Of a stretch of DNA of 64,000 nucleotides, positions 17,001 to 27,905 are shown one piece after another (the first letter of the stretch is position 1; each line of letters opens with the position of its first letter). The stretch lies in contig NZ_RFLV01000001.1 of NCBI RefSeq assembly GCF_004920405.1, positions 2,258,233-2,322,232 of the forward strand, read 5' to 3'. The stretch is from Pseudomonas leptonychotis (GTDB taxonomy: Bacteria > Pseudomonadota > Gammaproteobacteria > Pseudomonadales > Pseudomonadaceae). Under the pieces are notes generated by a model, which was not told where the DNA came from, searched no databases, and worked only from the letters and a program-made list of their open reading frames with translations. The translations under genes were made by a program, and so were the position numbers.

Positions 17001-17752
17001 TGCTGAATGTCGGCGATCTCACTTGGGGTGAGCTCACTCAACACCTTGTCGAGAATGCCGGCCAAGACCGTTTGATCCTTGGGAACCGCCATGGCCAGTT
17101 GGTAGCGGTACGGCGTTTGGCCGCTGATGATAATGCCGTCGAGTTTGAGCTGGCGCAGGTGCCAGACGCTGGAGGCGAGGTCGCCGACCATGGCGTCGGC
17201 TTGACCGGACGCTAGGGCTTGCAAGGCTGCAGCCACGCTGGGGCGTGGCCAGAGGCGCAGCTCAGGGTGCTTGTCGCGAAGCAGTTCGTGGGTGGCGTAA
17301 CTGTCGACTACAGCCACTTTTAGCCCCTGCAGCTCGCCTAGCTTGCGTGGTTGCGGGCCTTGTTCCTGGGTCAGGATGACAATCGGAAAATCGAGGTAGG
17401 GGCGGGTGAACGTCAGGTACTGCTCGCGCTCTGGGGTGGCCATCAGGCTAGGCAGTAGGTGTACTTTGCCGGTTCTGGCGTCGGCCAGTACTTCGCTCCA
17501 GTTTTGCGCCGGTGCCGGGCGTAAGTTGATCGATAGGCGCTGCTCTATCACCCGCACATAGTCGGCAGCGAGCCCCTGATACTGGTCCTCGTTGTCGATA
17601 AACTCATAGGGTGGCCAGTCTTGATCAACGCCCAGGCTGAGTTCGGGGTGGGCAGCAAGCCACGCCTGCTCTTCTGCAGTCAGCTCCAAGCCGACTGCAG
17701 GCAGGGACCAACAAGCCAGACACAACAGGAGGGTGGCCAAAACACGCGGCAT
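14018..17752 (-). CDS. rmcA: RmcA-like dual GGDEF-EAL c-di-GMP enzyme with periplasmic sensor
   Basis: 1244 residues, matching PAO1 RmcA (PA0575) in size, place and layout. A signal peptide and a periplasmic SBP_bac_3-type binding domain (about 24-255) precede one membrane helix (about 268-290) and four PAS/PAC modules (about 310-800). GGDEF follows, with intact 'LGGDEF' and I-site RDID five residues before it. The EAL domain has 'GAEALVRW' and the DDFGTGYSSL loop. In P. aeruginosa RmcA degrades c-di-GMP in response to redox state through its PAS domains and limits matrix production. The periplasmic domain suggests an amino-acid-like ligand. The gene lies directly upstream of the tRNA and downstream of rpoD. 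Confidence 0.93.
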   Translation of the reverse strand: MPRVLATLLLCLACWSLPAVGLELTAEEQAWLAAHPELSLGVDQDWPPYEFIDNEDQYQGLAADYVRVIEQRLSINLRPAPAQNWSEVLADARTGKVHLLPSLMATPEREQYLTFTRPYLDFPIVILTQEQGPQPRKLGELQGLKVAVVDSYATHELLRDKHPELRLWPRPSVAAALQALASGQADAMVGDLASSVWHLRQLKLDGIIISGQTPYRYQLAMAVPKDQTVLAGILDKVLSELTPSEIADIQQRWVGEPIDQRPFWRSLLLFGLPGLLAALLIIFSILRINHRLRSEMRRRTMLEDELRNSEQHYRGLVESLNAIAWQMDPSDFRFTYVAPQAERLLGYPAQDWLQPGFIERILHPDDAHRTLDYCRTETQAGRDHSLDYRMLAADGREVWVRDIVTLSPQNGSQMLRGLLIDITETKQTEQALALSEQKFSSVFHSCPDIIALLNLNDGKLLAVNQTFEQQFGISAAEAIGHTSSELDLWNDQGTGPRILEVLRKGNAHNIEGSFRRRDGRQFTALISAQKVILDGASTLVVAVRDISELKDTQQRLKLSEDKFAKAFHASPDGLLITRLSDGQLLDVNEGFSRITGYSINEATDSSTLQLGIWANPEDRTRMLEQVQQHGSVRDFRALIRTRNGSLRTCEMAVQPIPIEGDTCMLTIARDVTEREQMQEHLLQAATVFESTAEGVMITDLQQRITAVNRAFTSITGYSETEALGQSPRLLASGNHDSAFYAAMWHNLSASGHWQGEIWNKRKNGELYPEWLTISAVRDSEEQITHFVGVFADISSLKHAQARLDHQAHHDPLTGLPNRMLFEARLLTAIDDALIDQGLGAVLFIDLDRFKHINDSLGHPVGDQLLKSIAERLKALLRDIDTLARLGGDEFIILLPGLQHKSDAELVAHKLLDCFNLPFRFDEQELFISASIGISCYPDDGKDVATLVKNADAAMYRAKARGRNRVERYTRDLTFQATERMALERELRRAIEQEELQLYYQPKRCLSSNRLIGAEALVRWNHPVFGEIPPDRFIPLAEETGLIIPLGDWVLRQACWQMQQWQQQHAPFGPLSVNLTGVQLRQPHLLVRISSLLEDNGLPPELLQLEITESFIMNQAEEALSLLHQLKSLGIQLAIDDFGTGYSSLSYLKRLPVDTLKIDQSFVHGLPNDTNDVAIVRAIIALGRSMQLTVIAEGVETKAQELFLAAEGCEQIQGFVISRAIHAEAFAQNFLSPRHSVGAAEKAPV

Positions 17753-17824
17753 GGTCGGGCTCGTTTATGGGCAATAGGAAAAGTGTAGACCTGTGCAGCA
17801 GGCCTTGGTAGTTGCCCATAATGC

Positions 17825-17852
17825 AAAACCCCCGGCAGGGCCGGGGGTTTTG
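17825..17852 (-). terminator. rpoD terminator
   Basis: Strong GC hairpin, CCCCCGGC and its complement around AGG, flanked by AAAA and TTTT, 3 bp past the rpoD stop. Confidence 0.85.
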
Positions 17853-17855
17853 GTA

Positions 17856-19700
<1,845 letters not shown>

Positions 19701-19765
19701 AACACCCTATCCACTGAAGGTCTGGCGGGCAAAAACAAGCCGCGGATTATACCCGAGTAATACCC

Positions 19766-21742
19766 CTAAGCGCCAGTTGGACTCGGGATTACCGGTGATG
19801 CATTACGGCTCAGCAAGCTACGCAGCTGATCTTTCTCTTCTGCGCTCAACTCACTTTGACGGGCTTTGCGCAGCAAATGTTCCAAGCTGCGCTCGCGTTG
19901 GCGGGCTACTAGACTAGTTATAGTGTCGAAAAACTGTTGTTCAAGGTTGTCGGCCGAAATCAGCCATTCCTTTTCTGCCAGGGCGCGCAATAAACGGCCC
20001 TGCTCGGTACCGTGCCAGCGTGCAATCAGCTGCAGCGAGCGTAGGTTAGGGTTTTTCTGCAGTGCCCCAAGTAGGGCGACCAGCAGTTGCGCATAGGTGT
20101 CGTCTTCGCCGGCGAAATGGCTGACGTCTTCGACCTTTTGCGCTAATTGCGGATGATGCAGCAGGGTGCGCAGAGCGCTCAAGTGCGGTGATTCCACGCT
20201 CACCGCAGTTCGTGGTGCGCGTGGCGCGAATTCACCTTGACCTTTTTTGTTCCATTTGCCGCCGCCTTTTTTCCAGCTGCCCTTGCCGTTGTTGGGCTCG
20301 AAGTGTGTGGTGGGGCTGGGATTTTCGTACTCGTTGCGGCTGGGCTCGACATCGTAATAGGCGCTGTCGGGGATAGCTGCGTAATCCGGGTAATCGCTGG
20401 GTGGGGCGTTGTTGTGGCTTGGCTGGCTGCTGCGCGCGGCTGGCGCCGTTTGCTGCATGGCCTCGCCGGAAAGGCCGGTGATTTCGCTCAGGCGCTGGCG
20501 CATCAGCGCGCGCAAGTTGTTGCCGGGAATTTTGTCGATCAGCGGCACGGCCAGTGTCATCAGGTGCGCCTTGCCTTCCAGTGAGCGTGGGTCGGCTTCC
20601 TCGCTGAGCTGTTGGAAGAAATAGTCGGCCAGGGGCTGGGCGTGCTGGTTGATGCGGGCGCGGAAAGCGTCGGTGCCTTCACTGCGCACTAAGGTGTCTG
20701 GGTCTTCGCCGTCGGGTAGAAACAAGAAGCGTGCGCGGCGACCATCCTGCAGGCTCGATAAAGTCGACTCCAGTGCGCGCCAGGCGGCGTTGCGGCCGGC
20801 GGCATCGCCGTCGAAGCAAAACAACACGCTGGGTACGACGCGGAACAGGCGCTTGAGGTGTTCTTCGCTGGTGGCGGTGCCAAGTGTGGCGACGGCATTG
20901 CGTAGGCCTTGTTGGGCCAGTGCGATGACGTCCATGTAGCCTTCAACCACCATGATTTCGTCGAGATCGCGGTTATGCTTGCGCGCTTCGAACAGGCCAT
21001 AGAGTTCCTGGCCCTTGTGAAATACCGGGGTTTCTGGGGAGTTCAGGTATTTGGGTTTCTCGTCGCCCAGCACGCGACCGCCAAAGGCGATTACCCGGCC
21101 GCGACTGTCGCGAATAGGAAACATAATGCGATCGCGAAAGCGGTCGTAGCGCTTGCCGCTTTCGGCGTTTTCCACCAGCAGGCCCGCGTCGATCATGGCC
21201 TTTTGTTGCAGGCTGTCGCTGGCTAGGTGTTTGTGCAGGTTGTCCCAGCCGGGCGGGGCGAAGCCCATGCCGAAGTCGCGGGCAATCTCGCCGGAGAGGC
21301 CGCGGCCTTTTAGGTAGTCAATCGCGGCTTTACGTTGCGGGTGGTTTTTCAGTGCCTGTTTGTAGAATTCGGCAGCGGCCGTTAGCAGCGGGTAAAGCGG
21401 CGAGTCGGTGGGTTGGCGCGGCTTGTTGTTGCGTCCGCCTTCCTCGCGGGGTACTTCCATGCCGGCGCGCTTGGCCAGGTCCTCGATGGCTTGGGGGAAA
21501 TCAAGCTGATCGTGATCCATGACAAACCCCAGGGCGTTGCCGCCGGCCCCGCAGCCAAAGCAGTAATAAAACTGTTTGTCCGGGCTGACGCTGAACGAGG
21601 GGGTTTTTTCTTTATGGAAGGGGCAGCAGGCGGTGTAGTTCTTGCCGGCTTTTTTCAGTTGGATGCGCGAAGCCACCACGTCGACGATATCGGTGCGGTT
21701 GAGCAGATCATCGATAAAAGACTGTGGGATCAGGCCGGCCAT
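19766..21742 (-). CDS. dnaG: DNA primase DnaG
   Basis: 658 residues. The N-terminal CHC2 zinc finger (Cys40-Pro-Phe-His ... 'YYCFGCGAGG') binds the template. The central RNA polymerase core includes the TOPRIM domain with 'VVEGYMDVIALAQQG' and 'FDGDAAGRNAAWRAL'. A variable linker rich in Pro/Asn/Gly (about 430-510) leads to the C-terminal DnaB-binding helical domain. It makes RNA primers for Okazaki fragments. It lies between rpsU and rpoD, forming the classical rpsU-dnaG-rpoD arrangement. The start at 21742 gives the usual 'MAGLIPQSFIDDLLNRTDIV'. Confidence 0.98.
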   Translation of the reverse strand: MAGLIPQSFIDDLLNRTDIVDVVASRIQLKKAGKNYTACCPFHKEKTPSFSVSPDKQFYYCFGCGAGGNALGFVMDHDQLDFPQAIEDLAKRAGMEVPREEGGRNNKPRQPTDSPLYPLLTAAAEFYKQALKNHPQRKAAIDYLKGRGLSGEIARDFGMGFAPPGWDNLHKHLASDSLQQKAMIDAGLLVENAESGKRYDRFRDRIMFPIRDSRGRVIAFGGRVLGDEKPKYLNSPETPVFHKGQELYGLFEARKHNRDLDEIMVVEGYMDVIALAQQGLRNAVATLGTATSEEHLKRLFRVVPSVLFCFDGDAAGRNAAWRALESTLSSLQDGRRARFLFLPDGEDPDTLVRSEGTDAFRARINQHAQPLADYFFQQLSEEADPRSLEGKAHLMTLAVPLIDKIPGNNLRALMRQRLSEITGLSGEAMQQTAPAARSSQPSHNNAPPSDYPDYAAIPDSAYYDVEPSRNEYENPSPTTHFEPNNGKGSWKKGGGKWNKKGQGEFAPRAPRTAVSVESPHLSALRTLLHHPQLAQKVEDVSHFAGEDDTYAQLLVALLGALQKNPNLRSLQLIARWHGTEQGRLLRALAEKEWLISADNLEQQFFDTITSLVARQRERSLEHLLRKARQSELSAEEKDQLRSLLSRNASPVIPSPTGA

Positions 21743-21795
21743 AGGCGCTCAGAATATTGTCATGCGTGAGAGCAAAGCAATTGTTGGGCAAAAAC

Positions 21796-21838
21796 TAAAA
21801 GACTCCGAACATCACCCTGAGGTGCGCGGAGTCTAAAA
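21796..21838 (-). terminator. Terminator between rpsU and dnaG
   Basis: 8-bp outer stem AGACTCCG/CGGAGTCT (21800-21807 and 21827-21834) with an inner CACC-CTGA-GGTG hairpin, followed on the minus strand by a T-rich run. A hairpin between rpsU and dnaG is a known feature of this operon in relatives; it lowers primase synthesis relative to S21. Confidence 0.7.
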
Positions 21839-21907
21839 GTGAAACCCAGGCGAGGCCGGGTGTCAGGCGTTGCTTGTAGTTAAGCGTGCAGGCCGAAGCC
21901 GCAGTGC

Positions 21908-22123
21908 TTAGTACAGGCGTACGCTGCGGCGCTGCTCGCGCTGCACTTTCTTGGCGTGACGTTTAACAGCTGCTGCTGCTTTGCGCTTACGCTCTGAAGT
22001 CGGTTTTTCGTAGAATTCACGGCTGCGAACTTCAGCCAGAACACCGGCTTTTTCACAGGAGCGCTTGAAACGGCGCAGGGCTACGTCGAACGGTTCGTTC
22101 TCTTTAACTTTTACGGCTGGCAT
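21908..22123 (-). CDS. rpsU: 30S ribosomal protein S21 (bS21)
   Basis: 71 residues from the ATG at 22123 ('[20 protein letters not shown]'), the invariant S21 N-terminus; the seven extra codons upstream are not part of the family. Highly basic C-terminal half. S21 sits near the 3' end of 16S rRNA and helps initiation. It is the first gene of the rpsU-dnaG-rpoD set and is divergent from tsaD. Confidence 0.98.
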   Translation of the reverse strand: MPAVKVKENEPFDVALRRFKRSCEKAGVLAEVRSREFYEKPTSERKRKAAAAVKRHAKKVQREQRRSVRLY

Positions 22124-22329
22124 CCAGGGCTTACCTTCTCTCATTACCGGGGGGTAACGTTGCTCCTGGCAAATGACGCTGGAGAACGTAGGTTTTTAAG
22201 GGTTGCGGATGTTACCGTCTCATCAAGAGGAATGCAAAGCCTCTGATCGAAAAGCGCTGGCCGGCTCGCGGCAGCGACCATTATCATGCGCGCCTTCGAA
22301 GCCGTACACACTACTACAAGGCACTGCCC

Positions 22330-23355
22330 ATGCTGGTTCTGGGATTGGAAACCTCCTGCGATGAAACCGGTGTCGCGCTCTACGACAGTGAGCGCGGCCT
22401 GCTGGCTGATGCGCTGTTTAGTCAGATTGATTTACACCGAGTTTATGGCGGCGTGGTGCCAGAGTTGGCCTCGCGCGATCACGTCAAACGCATGCTGCCG
22501 TTGATTCGCCAGGTGCTCGACGAGGCTGGTAAGCATAAAACTGACATCGATGCGATCGCGTATACCGCCGGCCCCGGGCTGGTTGGCGCATTGCTGGTTG
22601 GGGCCTCTTGTGCTCAAGCCATGGCCTTTGCCTGGGGCATTCCGGCGCTCGGTGTGCACCATATGGAAGGCCATCTTTTAGCCCCGATGCTTGAAGAGCA
22701 ACCACCGGCTTTTCCGTTCGTCGCTTTGTTGGTGTCTGGCGGTCATACCCAGCTGGTTCGCGTAGATGGCATTGGCCAATATCAACTGCTTGGCGAGTCC
22801 CTTGACGATGCGGCCGGTGAGGCTTTTGACAAGACCGCCAAGCTGATGGGGCTGCAATATCCAGGCGGCCCGGAGATTGCCAAGTTGGCCCTGAGCGGTA
22901 CACCCGGGCGCTTCAAGTTCCCACGGCCGATGACTGATCGCCCTGGCCTGGAGTTTAGCTTCAGCGGGCTGAAGACCTTTACCCTCAATACGTGGCAGAA
23001 GTGTCAGGCCGAAGGCGATAACAGCGAACAAACCCGTTGCGACATCGCCTTGGCATTTCAGCAGGCGGTGGTCGATACCCTCACCATCAAATGCAAGCGC
23101 GCGCTCAAACAAACCGGGCTGAATAATCTGGTGATTGCGGGAGGGGTGAGTGCCAACCAAGCGCTGCGTCAGTCGCTTGAGAAGATGCTCGGTGAGCTGA
23201 AGGGTGAGGTGTTCTACGCCCGCCCAGCATTCTGTACCGATAACGGTGCGATGATTGCGTATGCCGGTTGCCAGCGTTTGCTGGCGGGGCAGCATGAGGA
23301 TTTGAGCATTCAGGTGCAGGCGCGTTGGCCGATGGAGCAACTGCCCGCGCTGTAA
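22330..23355 (+). CDS. tsaD: tRNA N6-threonylcarbamoyladenosine transferase TsaD
   Basis: 341 residues, standard length. It is the catalytic subunit of the TsaBDE complex that transfers the threonylcarbamoyl group to A37 of ANN-decoding tRNAs. ASKHA-fold motifs are visible: '[16 protein letters not shown]' at the start, the metal-binding HxxxH in '[12 protein letters not shown]', 'VSGGHTQL' and '[12 protein letters not shown]'. It diverges from rpsU, as in most gamma-proteobacteria, and converges with plsY. Confidence 0.98.
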   Translation: MLVLGLETSCDETGVALYDSERGLLADALFSQIDLHRVYGGVVPELASRDHVKRMLPLIRQVLDEAGKHKTDIDAIAYTAGPGLVGALLVGASCAQAMAFAWGIPALGVHHMEGHLLAPMLEEQPPAFPFVALLVSGGHTQLVRVDGIGQYQLLGESLDDAAGEAFDKTAKLMGLQYPGGPEIAKLALSGTPGRFKFPRPMTDRPGLEFSFSGLKTFTLNTWQKCQAEGDNSEQTRCDIALAFQQAVVDTLTIKCKRALKQTGLNNLVIAGGVSANQALRQSLEKMLGELKGEVFYARPAFCTDNGAMIAYAGCQRLLAGQHEDLSIQVQARWPMEQLPAL

Positions 23356-23390
23356 GCGCAGCGTTGATGAGCCGGGCTCAGTGGGTGGAT

Positions 23391-23960
23391 TTAAAAATGC
23401 CGTTCACGGCCGGCGTATAGATCGCGTAGATTGCCGCGATGTCGCCAAACGATCAGCCCGGTTAGTGCGCATACGGGCAGCAGGGCGGCGGGTTGTTGCC
23501 AGGCCAGCAGTGGTAGGGTCAGCGGCGTGGCGATCAGCGCGGCCAGTGAGCTAGTGCGGGTCAGAATGAAGGTCAGCAGCCAGGCAGCAACGGCCAGTAA
23601 CGCGGCTGGTGGGTACAGGCCCAGGAGCATGCCGGCAGCTGTAGCGACGCCCTTGCCACCATGGAAGTTGAAGTACAGCGGGTACATGTGGCCGATAACA
23701 GCGGCTAAACCGATCCAAGCTTGCTGGTGCAAGCTGAAGCCGAGCAGGCTCGCGATGACTACAGGCAAGAGGCCTTTGAGCAGGTCACCGATCAGCGTCA
23801 GAATAGCCAGGCGCTTGCCGGCCAGCCTGAACATGTTGGTGGCGCCGGGGTTGCCTGAGCCACTGGCGCGCGGATCTGGCCCGCCGCTAAGACGGCTGAG
23901 CAAAATGGCGAAGGACAATGAGCCAAGCAGGTAGGCAAGGGTTGCCAACAGCCAAAACAT
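23391..23960 (-). CDS. plsY: Acyl-phosphate:glycerol-3-phosphate acyltransferase PlsY
   Basis: 189 residues from the ATG at 23960 ('[14 protein letters not shown]'); an ATG three codons upstream leaves no room for a ribosome binding site. About five membrane helices. Family motifs: '[12 protein letters not shown]' (motif 1), '[17 protein letters not shown]' (motif 2) and the terminal '[16 protein letters not shown]' (motif 3). It uses acyl phosphate made by PlsX to acylate glycerol-3-phosphate, the first step in phospholipid synthesis, at the inner membrane. Confidence 0.96.
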   Translation of the reverse strand: MFWLLATLAYLLGSLSFAILLSRLSGGPDPRASGSGNPGATNMFRLAGKRLAILTLIGDLLKGLLPVVIASLLGFSLHQQAWIGLAAVIGHMYPLYFNFHGGKGVATAAGMLLGLYPPAALLAVAAWLLTFILTRTSSLAALIATPLTLPLLAWQQPAALLPVCALTGLIVWRHRGNLRDLYAGRERHF

Positions 23961-24034
23961 GGTATCCATTCCAGGGCGAGGGAGTCCTGATTCTAACTAG
24001 GTGCGACAGTCTTGTCGTGCCACGGAGAGCGTGC

Positions 24035-24391
24035 TTGGACACAGTTTTTATCGAAGGTCTGGAAGTCGATACCGTCATCGGCGCCTACGACTGGGAGCGC
24101 AGCATTCGTCAGTGTTTGCGGCTGGACCTTTACTTGGGCTGGGATAACCGCCCCGCTGCAGTGAACGATGACCTGGATAAGGCGCTTGATTACGCCAAGG
24201 TGTCGCAGCGTATTCAGGCTTTTGCCAGCGAGTCGCAGTTCATCTTGGTAGAAACCTTCGCTGAGCGTTTGGTGCAGCTGTTGATGGATGAGTTCCAGGT
24301 CCCTTGGGTGCGCCTCAAGCTGACCAAGCCAGGCGCGGTGCCTGCTGCCAGCGGCGGTGTCGGGGTGGAGATCGAGCGCGGATGTCGCTAA
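24035..24391 (+). CDS. folB: Dihydroneopterin aldolase FolB
   Basis: 118 residues starting at TTG 24035, five bases after a GGAGAG ribosome binding site; the reading 'DTVFIEGLEVDTVIGAYDWE' from there is the family N-terminus, so the rare TTG start is favoured. The catalytic Lys lies in 'LKLTKPGAV' and a Glu/Tyr pair in 'VIGAYDWE'. It converts dihydroneopterin to 6-hydroxymethyl-dihydropterin in folate synthesis. It overlaps folK by 10 nt, so the two consecutive pathway enzymes are translationally coupled. Confidence 0.95.
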   Translation: MDTVFIEGLEVDTVIGAYDWERSIRQCLRLDLYLGWDNRPAAVNDDLDKALDYAKVSQRIQAFASESQFILVETFAERLVQLLMDEFQVPWVRLKLTKPGAVPAASGGVGVEIERGCR

Positions 24392-24918
24392 CTCCCGTTC
24401 TGTTGGGGCTGGGCAGTAATGTCGAGCGCGAAGCTCACCTGTGCGCCGGCCTCGATGCGCTCGCTGACCTACTCAGTGATATGCGCTGCTCGCCTGTATT
24501 TGAAAGCCAGGCAGTTGGCATCAAGAGTGGGCCATTCTTCAACTTGGTGGTGGCCGGTTACAGCGCGCTGCCATTGGCTGAGCTGGATCGCCGCCTGAAA
24601 TTTATCGAAGCCGATAACGGCCGCTATGCGCCCGAGCGCAAAGGCCTGCCGCTGGATATCGATGTGTTGTTGTATGGCGATTTAGTCGGCAATTTCGATG
24701 GCCTGATTCTGCCGCGCGCCGAAATCCTCAAAAATGCCTTTGTGCTTTGGCCACTGGCTTTGTTGGTGCCGAGCTTGCTGCACCCGGCGCAGCAGCGCAG
24801 CTTTGCTGAACTATGGAAGGCGGCGCAGATTGACCAGCAGCTGTGGCCGGTGGCGTTCAGCTGGCGTGATCAACCGCTAACGCCGGCGCCGTTGCTTCAG
24901 GCGTATCCGGCGACATAG
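24382..24918 (+). CDS. folK: 2-amino-4-hydroxy-6-hydroxymethyldihydropteridine pyrophosphokinase FolK
   Basis: 178 residues from the ATG at 24382 inside the folB end. It transfers pyrophosphate from ATP to the FolB product. HPPK signatures: 'LLGLGSNVERE' at the start, then 'KGLPLDIDVLLYGD', close to the family pattern RPLDLDLL and carrying the metal-binding Asp pair. 'LILPRAEILKNAFVLWPLA' is the usual C-terminal block, with Lys-Asn where many relatives have Glu-Arg. Converges with cca. Confidence 0.94.
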   Translation: MSLTPVLLGLGSNVEREAHLCAGLDALADLLSDMRCSPVFESQAVGIKSGPFFNLVVAGYSALPLAELDRRLKFIEADNGRYAPERKGLPLDIDVLLYGDLVGNFDGLILPRAEILKNAFVLWPLALLVPSLLHPAQQRSFAELWKAAQIDQQLWPVAFSWRDQPLTPAPLLQAYPAT

Positions 24919-24929
24919 TCCTGCGGGGG

Positions 24930-26168
24930 CTAACGAGGTTGCGCTGCGGTATTTGCTTTATAAGTGCTAAGTGCATTCAGCCGCTCGCGATTTAACGCCT
25001 CGCCCAAGTCTGCCCCTTTGAGCCCCTGTGCGAGCAAGGGATGCACCGCGACTGCTCGCGCCGCCTGCATGGCCGCGCGCAGGTAACCTGCTTGTGGGTA
25101 GTCGCGTTGTTCCAGGCCGAGGCGGCCGCGGGCGTCCATTTCACAGGCGGCAATAAACTCTTCAAAGCGCTGTGGGCGACGGAACACGTCGAAACCTTGC
25201 AGCAGCTTGAGCAGGGTCGAGGCTTTGAGTTCCATGGCGCGGTGACCGTGAGTGTGGAATTCGCCAACCTGTAGCGCCAGTTCCTGGCAATCCTTGGGCG
25301 CTTTACAGCGCTGGTTGATCGCGCGAATCAGTTTCAAACCTTTGTGTTCATGGGCGATATGTCGCGGCCACTCGGCCTCGGGCGTTAGGCCTTTGCCGAC
25401 ATCGTGCAGCAGGCAGGCCCAGCGCACGGTAAGCGGTTGCTGGTGTTCGGCGCATTGGCGCAGCACGCTGAGGACATGTGCGCCGGTGTCGATTTCCGGA
25501 TGATGAGCCGGAGGCTGTGGGATGCCGAACAGTGCGTCGACCTCCGGCAATAGCACCTGTAATGCGCCGCAGTCGCGCAGTACCTGGATGAACACATCTG
25601 GGCGCGGCTCCATCAGAGCGCGGGAGATTTCCTTCCAGCTGCGCTCGGGTGTCAGCGCGGTCAGCTCGCCGGACTCACTCAGCTCGTGCATCAGCGCCAT
25701 GGTTTCTGCTGCGACGCTAAAGCCAAGCGGTGCATAGCGTGCGGCAAAGCGCGCAACACGCAAGACCCGGAGCGGATCTTCGGCGAAAGCCGGGGAAACG
25801 TGGCGCAGCAGTTTGGCGTCGAGGTCGCGCTGGCCGCCGTAGGGGTCGATCAGCTTGCCTTGGCCGTCTTCGGCTATGGCATTGACGGTCAGGTCGCGGC
25901 GAATCAGGTCGTCTTCCAAGGTGACGTCAGGGCTGGCGAAGAAGGTGAAACCGCCATAACCGTGCCCACTTTTACGCTCAGTGCGGGCCAGTGCGTACTC
26001 TTCGCCCGTCTGCGGATGCAAGAAAACCGGGAAGTCCGCACCCACCGGACGGTAGCCCAGTTCGAGCATCTGCTCGGCACTGGCGCCGACCACCACCCAG
26101 TCGATCTCGCTAATGCTTCTGTTTAACAGGCGATCACGTACTGCGCCGCCCACTTTGTAAATCTGCAT
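24930..26168 (-). CDS. cca: Multifunctional CCA tRNA nucleotidyltransferase with HD domain
   Basis: 412 residues, E. coli-type. It adds or repairs the 3' CCA of tRNAs and, through the HD domain, has phosphodiesterase and phosphatase activity. Visible: '[11 protein letters not shown]' for nucleotide binding, '[10 protein letters not shown]', the '[16 protein letters not shown]' helix and the HD motif 'LLHDVGKGL'. Odd point: the catalytic carboxylate pair, D-x-D at 21/23 in E. coli Cca (DRD), reads E-I-D here, so the first Asp is Glu. The codon is GAG in clean sequence. All other motifs are intact, so I expect a working enzyme. Confidence 0.95.
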   Translation of the reverse strand: MQIYKVGGAVRDRLLNRSISEIDWVVVGASAEQMLELGYRPVGADFPVFLHPQTGEEYALARTERKSGHGYGGFTFFASPDVTLEDDLIRRDLTVNAIAEDGQGKLIDPYGGQRDLDAKLLRHVSPAFAEDPLRVLRVARFAARYAPLGFSVAAETMALMHELSESGELTALTPERSWKEISRALMEPRPDVFIQVLRDCGALQVLLPEVDALFGIPQPPAHHPEIDTGAHVLSVLRQCAEHQQPLTVRWACLLHDVGKGLTPEAEWPRHIAHEHKGLKLIRAINQRCKAPKDCQELALQVGEFHTHGHRAMELKASTLLKLLQGFDVFRRPQRFEEFIAACEMDARGRLGLEQRDYPQAGYLRAAMQAARAVAVHPLLAQGLKGADLGEALNRERLNALSTYKANTAAQPR

Positions 26169-26333
26169 GCCGAATCCTCCGTTGGCTAAAGCATAACGGC
26201 TGGGAGGTGCGGCTGTCTGGTTGGTGCCTTCGCCGGAATAGCATCCGTGCGAGGGTTTATGGCGCCGCCTGCAATAGATTCCCGCTGTATTAACAGCGAA
26301 CGCAGGTGCGTGTCATCGCGAGCGCGCCACCGA

Positions 26334-27905
26334 TCAGATAGGCGGAATCATCAGGTCGAGGCGCGGGTAGTCGCTACCTTGTTCAGTTTCATGCTTGGGG
26401 GGCACGTGTTGGGTGCCGATCAACTGGTCACCTTGGTACAGCTCCAAGTGGATATTGAAGCCCCACAGGCGGTGCAGGTGTTTGAGCACCTCCTCGGTCG
26501 AGCTGCCCAGCGGTTTGCGATCGTGCTGCTGGTGACGCAGGGTTAGGGAGCGGTCACCGCGGCGGTCGATGCTCCAGATCTGCACATTGGGCTCGCGGTT
26601 GCCCAGGTTGTATTGCGCTGCCAGGGTTTCGCGGATGGCCTGGTAGCCAGGCTCATCGTGGATAGCCGGTACGTAGAGTTCGTCTTTTTGGTCGTCATCG
26701 AGAATGCTGAACAGCTTGAGGTCACGGATCACCTTGGGCGACAGGTACTGCAGGATAAAGCTCTCGTCCTTGAAGCTGCTCATGGCGAATTTCAGGGTGC
26801 TCAACCAGTCGCTGCCGGCGATCTCCGGGAACCAGCGGCGATCTTCTTCGGTAGGTTCTTCGCAGATACGGCGAATGTCGCGGTACATGGCAAAGCCCAG
26901 GGCGTAGGGGTTGATGCCGCTGTAGTAGGGGCTGTCGAACGGCGGCTGGTAGACCACGCTGGTGTGCGATTGCAGGAACTCGATCATAAAGCCTTCGGTG
27001 ACCAGGCCTTCGTCGTAGAGGTCGTTCATCAGGGTGTAATGCCAGAAGGTCGCCCAGCCTTCGTTCATCACCTGGGTCTGGCGCTGCGGGTAGAAGTACT
27101 GGGCGATCTTGCGCACGATGCGGATGATCTCGCGCTGCCAGGGCTCCAGCAGCGGGGCGTGTTTTTCCAGGAAGTAGAGGATGTTCTCTTGTGGTTCGGC
27201 GGGAAAGCGCGTGCTGTCCTTGTCGCCGCCCTTGCTGGCGTTTTTCGGGATGGTGCGCCACAGGTCGTTGATCTGCTTTTGCAGGTGTTCTTCGCGATCC
27301 TTCATGCGCCGGCGTTCTTCCTCGGCGGAGATCGGGTAGGGGCGCTTGTAGCGGTCGACGCCGTAGTTCATCAGGGCGTGGCAGGAGTCGAGCAAATCTT
27401 CCACCGCGTCGATGCCGTGGCGCTCTTCGCATTGCATGATGTACTGCTTGGCGAACACCAGGTAATCGATGATCGAGCTGGCATCGGTCCAGGTGCGGAA
27501 CAGGTAGTTACCCTTGAAGAAGCTGTTGTGGCCATAGCAGGCATGGGCAATCACCAATGCCTGCATGCAGATGGTGTTTTCTTCCATCAGGTAGGCGATG
27601 CAGGGATCGGAGTTGATCACGATCTCGTAGGCCAGGCCCATCTGCCCGCGTGAATAGCCTTTCTCGGTGGCGAGGAAGTGCTTGCCGTAGGACCAGTGGT
27701 GATAGCCCAGTGGCATGCCGACCGAGGCGTAGGCGTCCATCATCTGCTCGGCGGTGATTACTTCGATCTGGTTGGGGTAGGTGTCCAGCGCATAGCGCTC
27801 GGCAATCCGGCTGATCTCTCGGTCGTATTGGCGGATCAGTTCAAAGGTCCACTCCGAACCGGTGGAAATAGGTTGGCGGCGCTTGCTCTTGTCGGTGCTG
27901 GTCAT
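26334..27905 (-). CDS. ycgB: SpoVR family protein YcgB
   Basis: 523 residues, full length. It is the last gene of the conserved stress operon prkA-yeaH-ycgB. SpoVR-family signatures include 'HHWSYGKHF', 'SYGK'-linked aromatic residues, '[18 protein letters not shown]' and 'EGWATFWHY'. The biochemical role is unknown; the name comes from a Bacillus sporulation gene, but in pseudomonads it belongs to the stationary-phase and nitrogen-stress response. Its ATG overlaps the yeaH stop by 4 nt. Confidence 0.93.
   Translation of the reverse strand: MTSTDKSKRRQPISTGSEWTFELIRQYDREISRIAERYALDTYPNQIEVITAEQMMDAYASVGMPLGYHHWSYGKHFLATEKGYSRGQMGLAYEIVINSDPCIAYLMEENTICMQALVIAHACYGHNSFFKGNYLFRTWTDASSIIDYLVFAKQYIMQCEERHGIDAVEDLLDSCHALMNYGVDRYKRPYPISAEEERRRMKDREEHLQKQINDLWRTIPKNASKGGDKDSTRFPAEPQENILYFLEKHAPLLEPWQREIIRIVRKIAQYFYPQRQTQVMNEGWATFWHYTLMNDLYDEGLVTEGFMIEFLQSHTSVVYQPPFDSPYYSGINPYALGFAMYRDIRRICEEPTEEDRRWFPEIAGSDWLSTLKFAMSSFKDESFILQYLSPKVIRDLKLFSILDDDQKDELYVPAIHDEPGYQAIRETLAAQYNLGNREPNVQIWSIDRRGDRSLTLRHQQHDRKPLGSSTEEVLKHLHRLWGFNIHLELYQGDQLIGTQHVPPKHETEQGSDYPRLDLMIPPI

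Noticed and set aside
26613..27653. 346-codon plus-strand frame opposite ycgB
   Set aside because: Composition-driven antisense frame of a well-conserved gene; no protein family resemblance.
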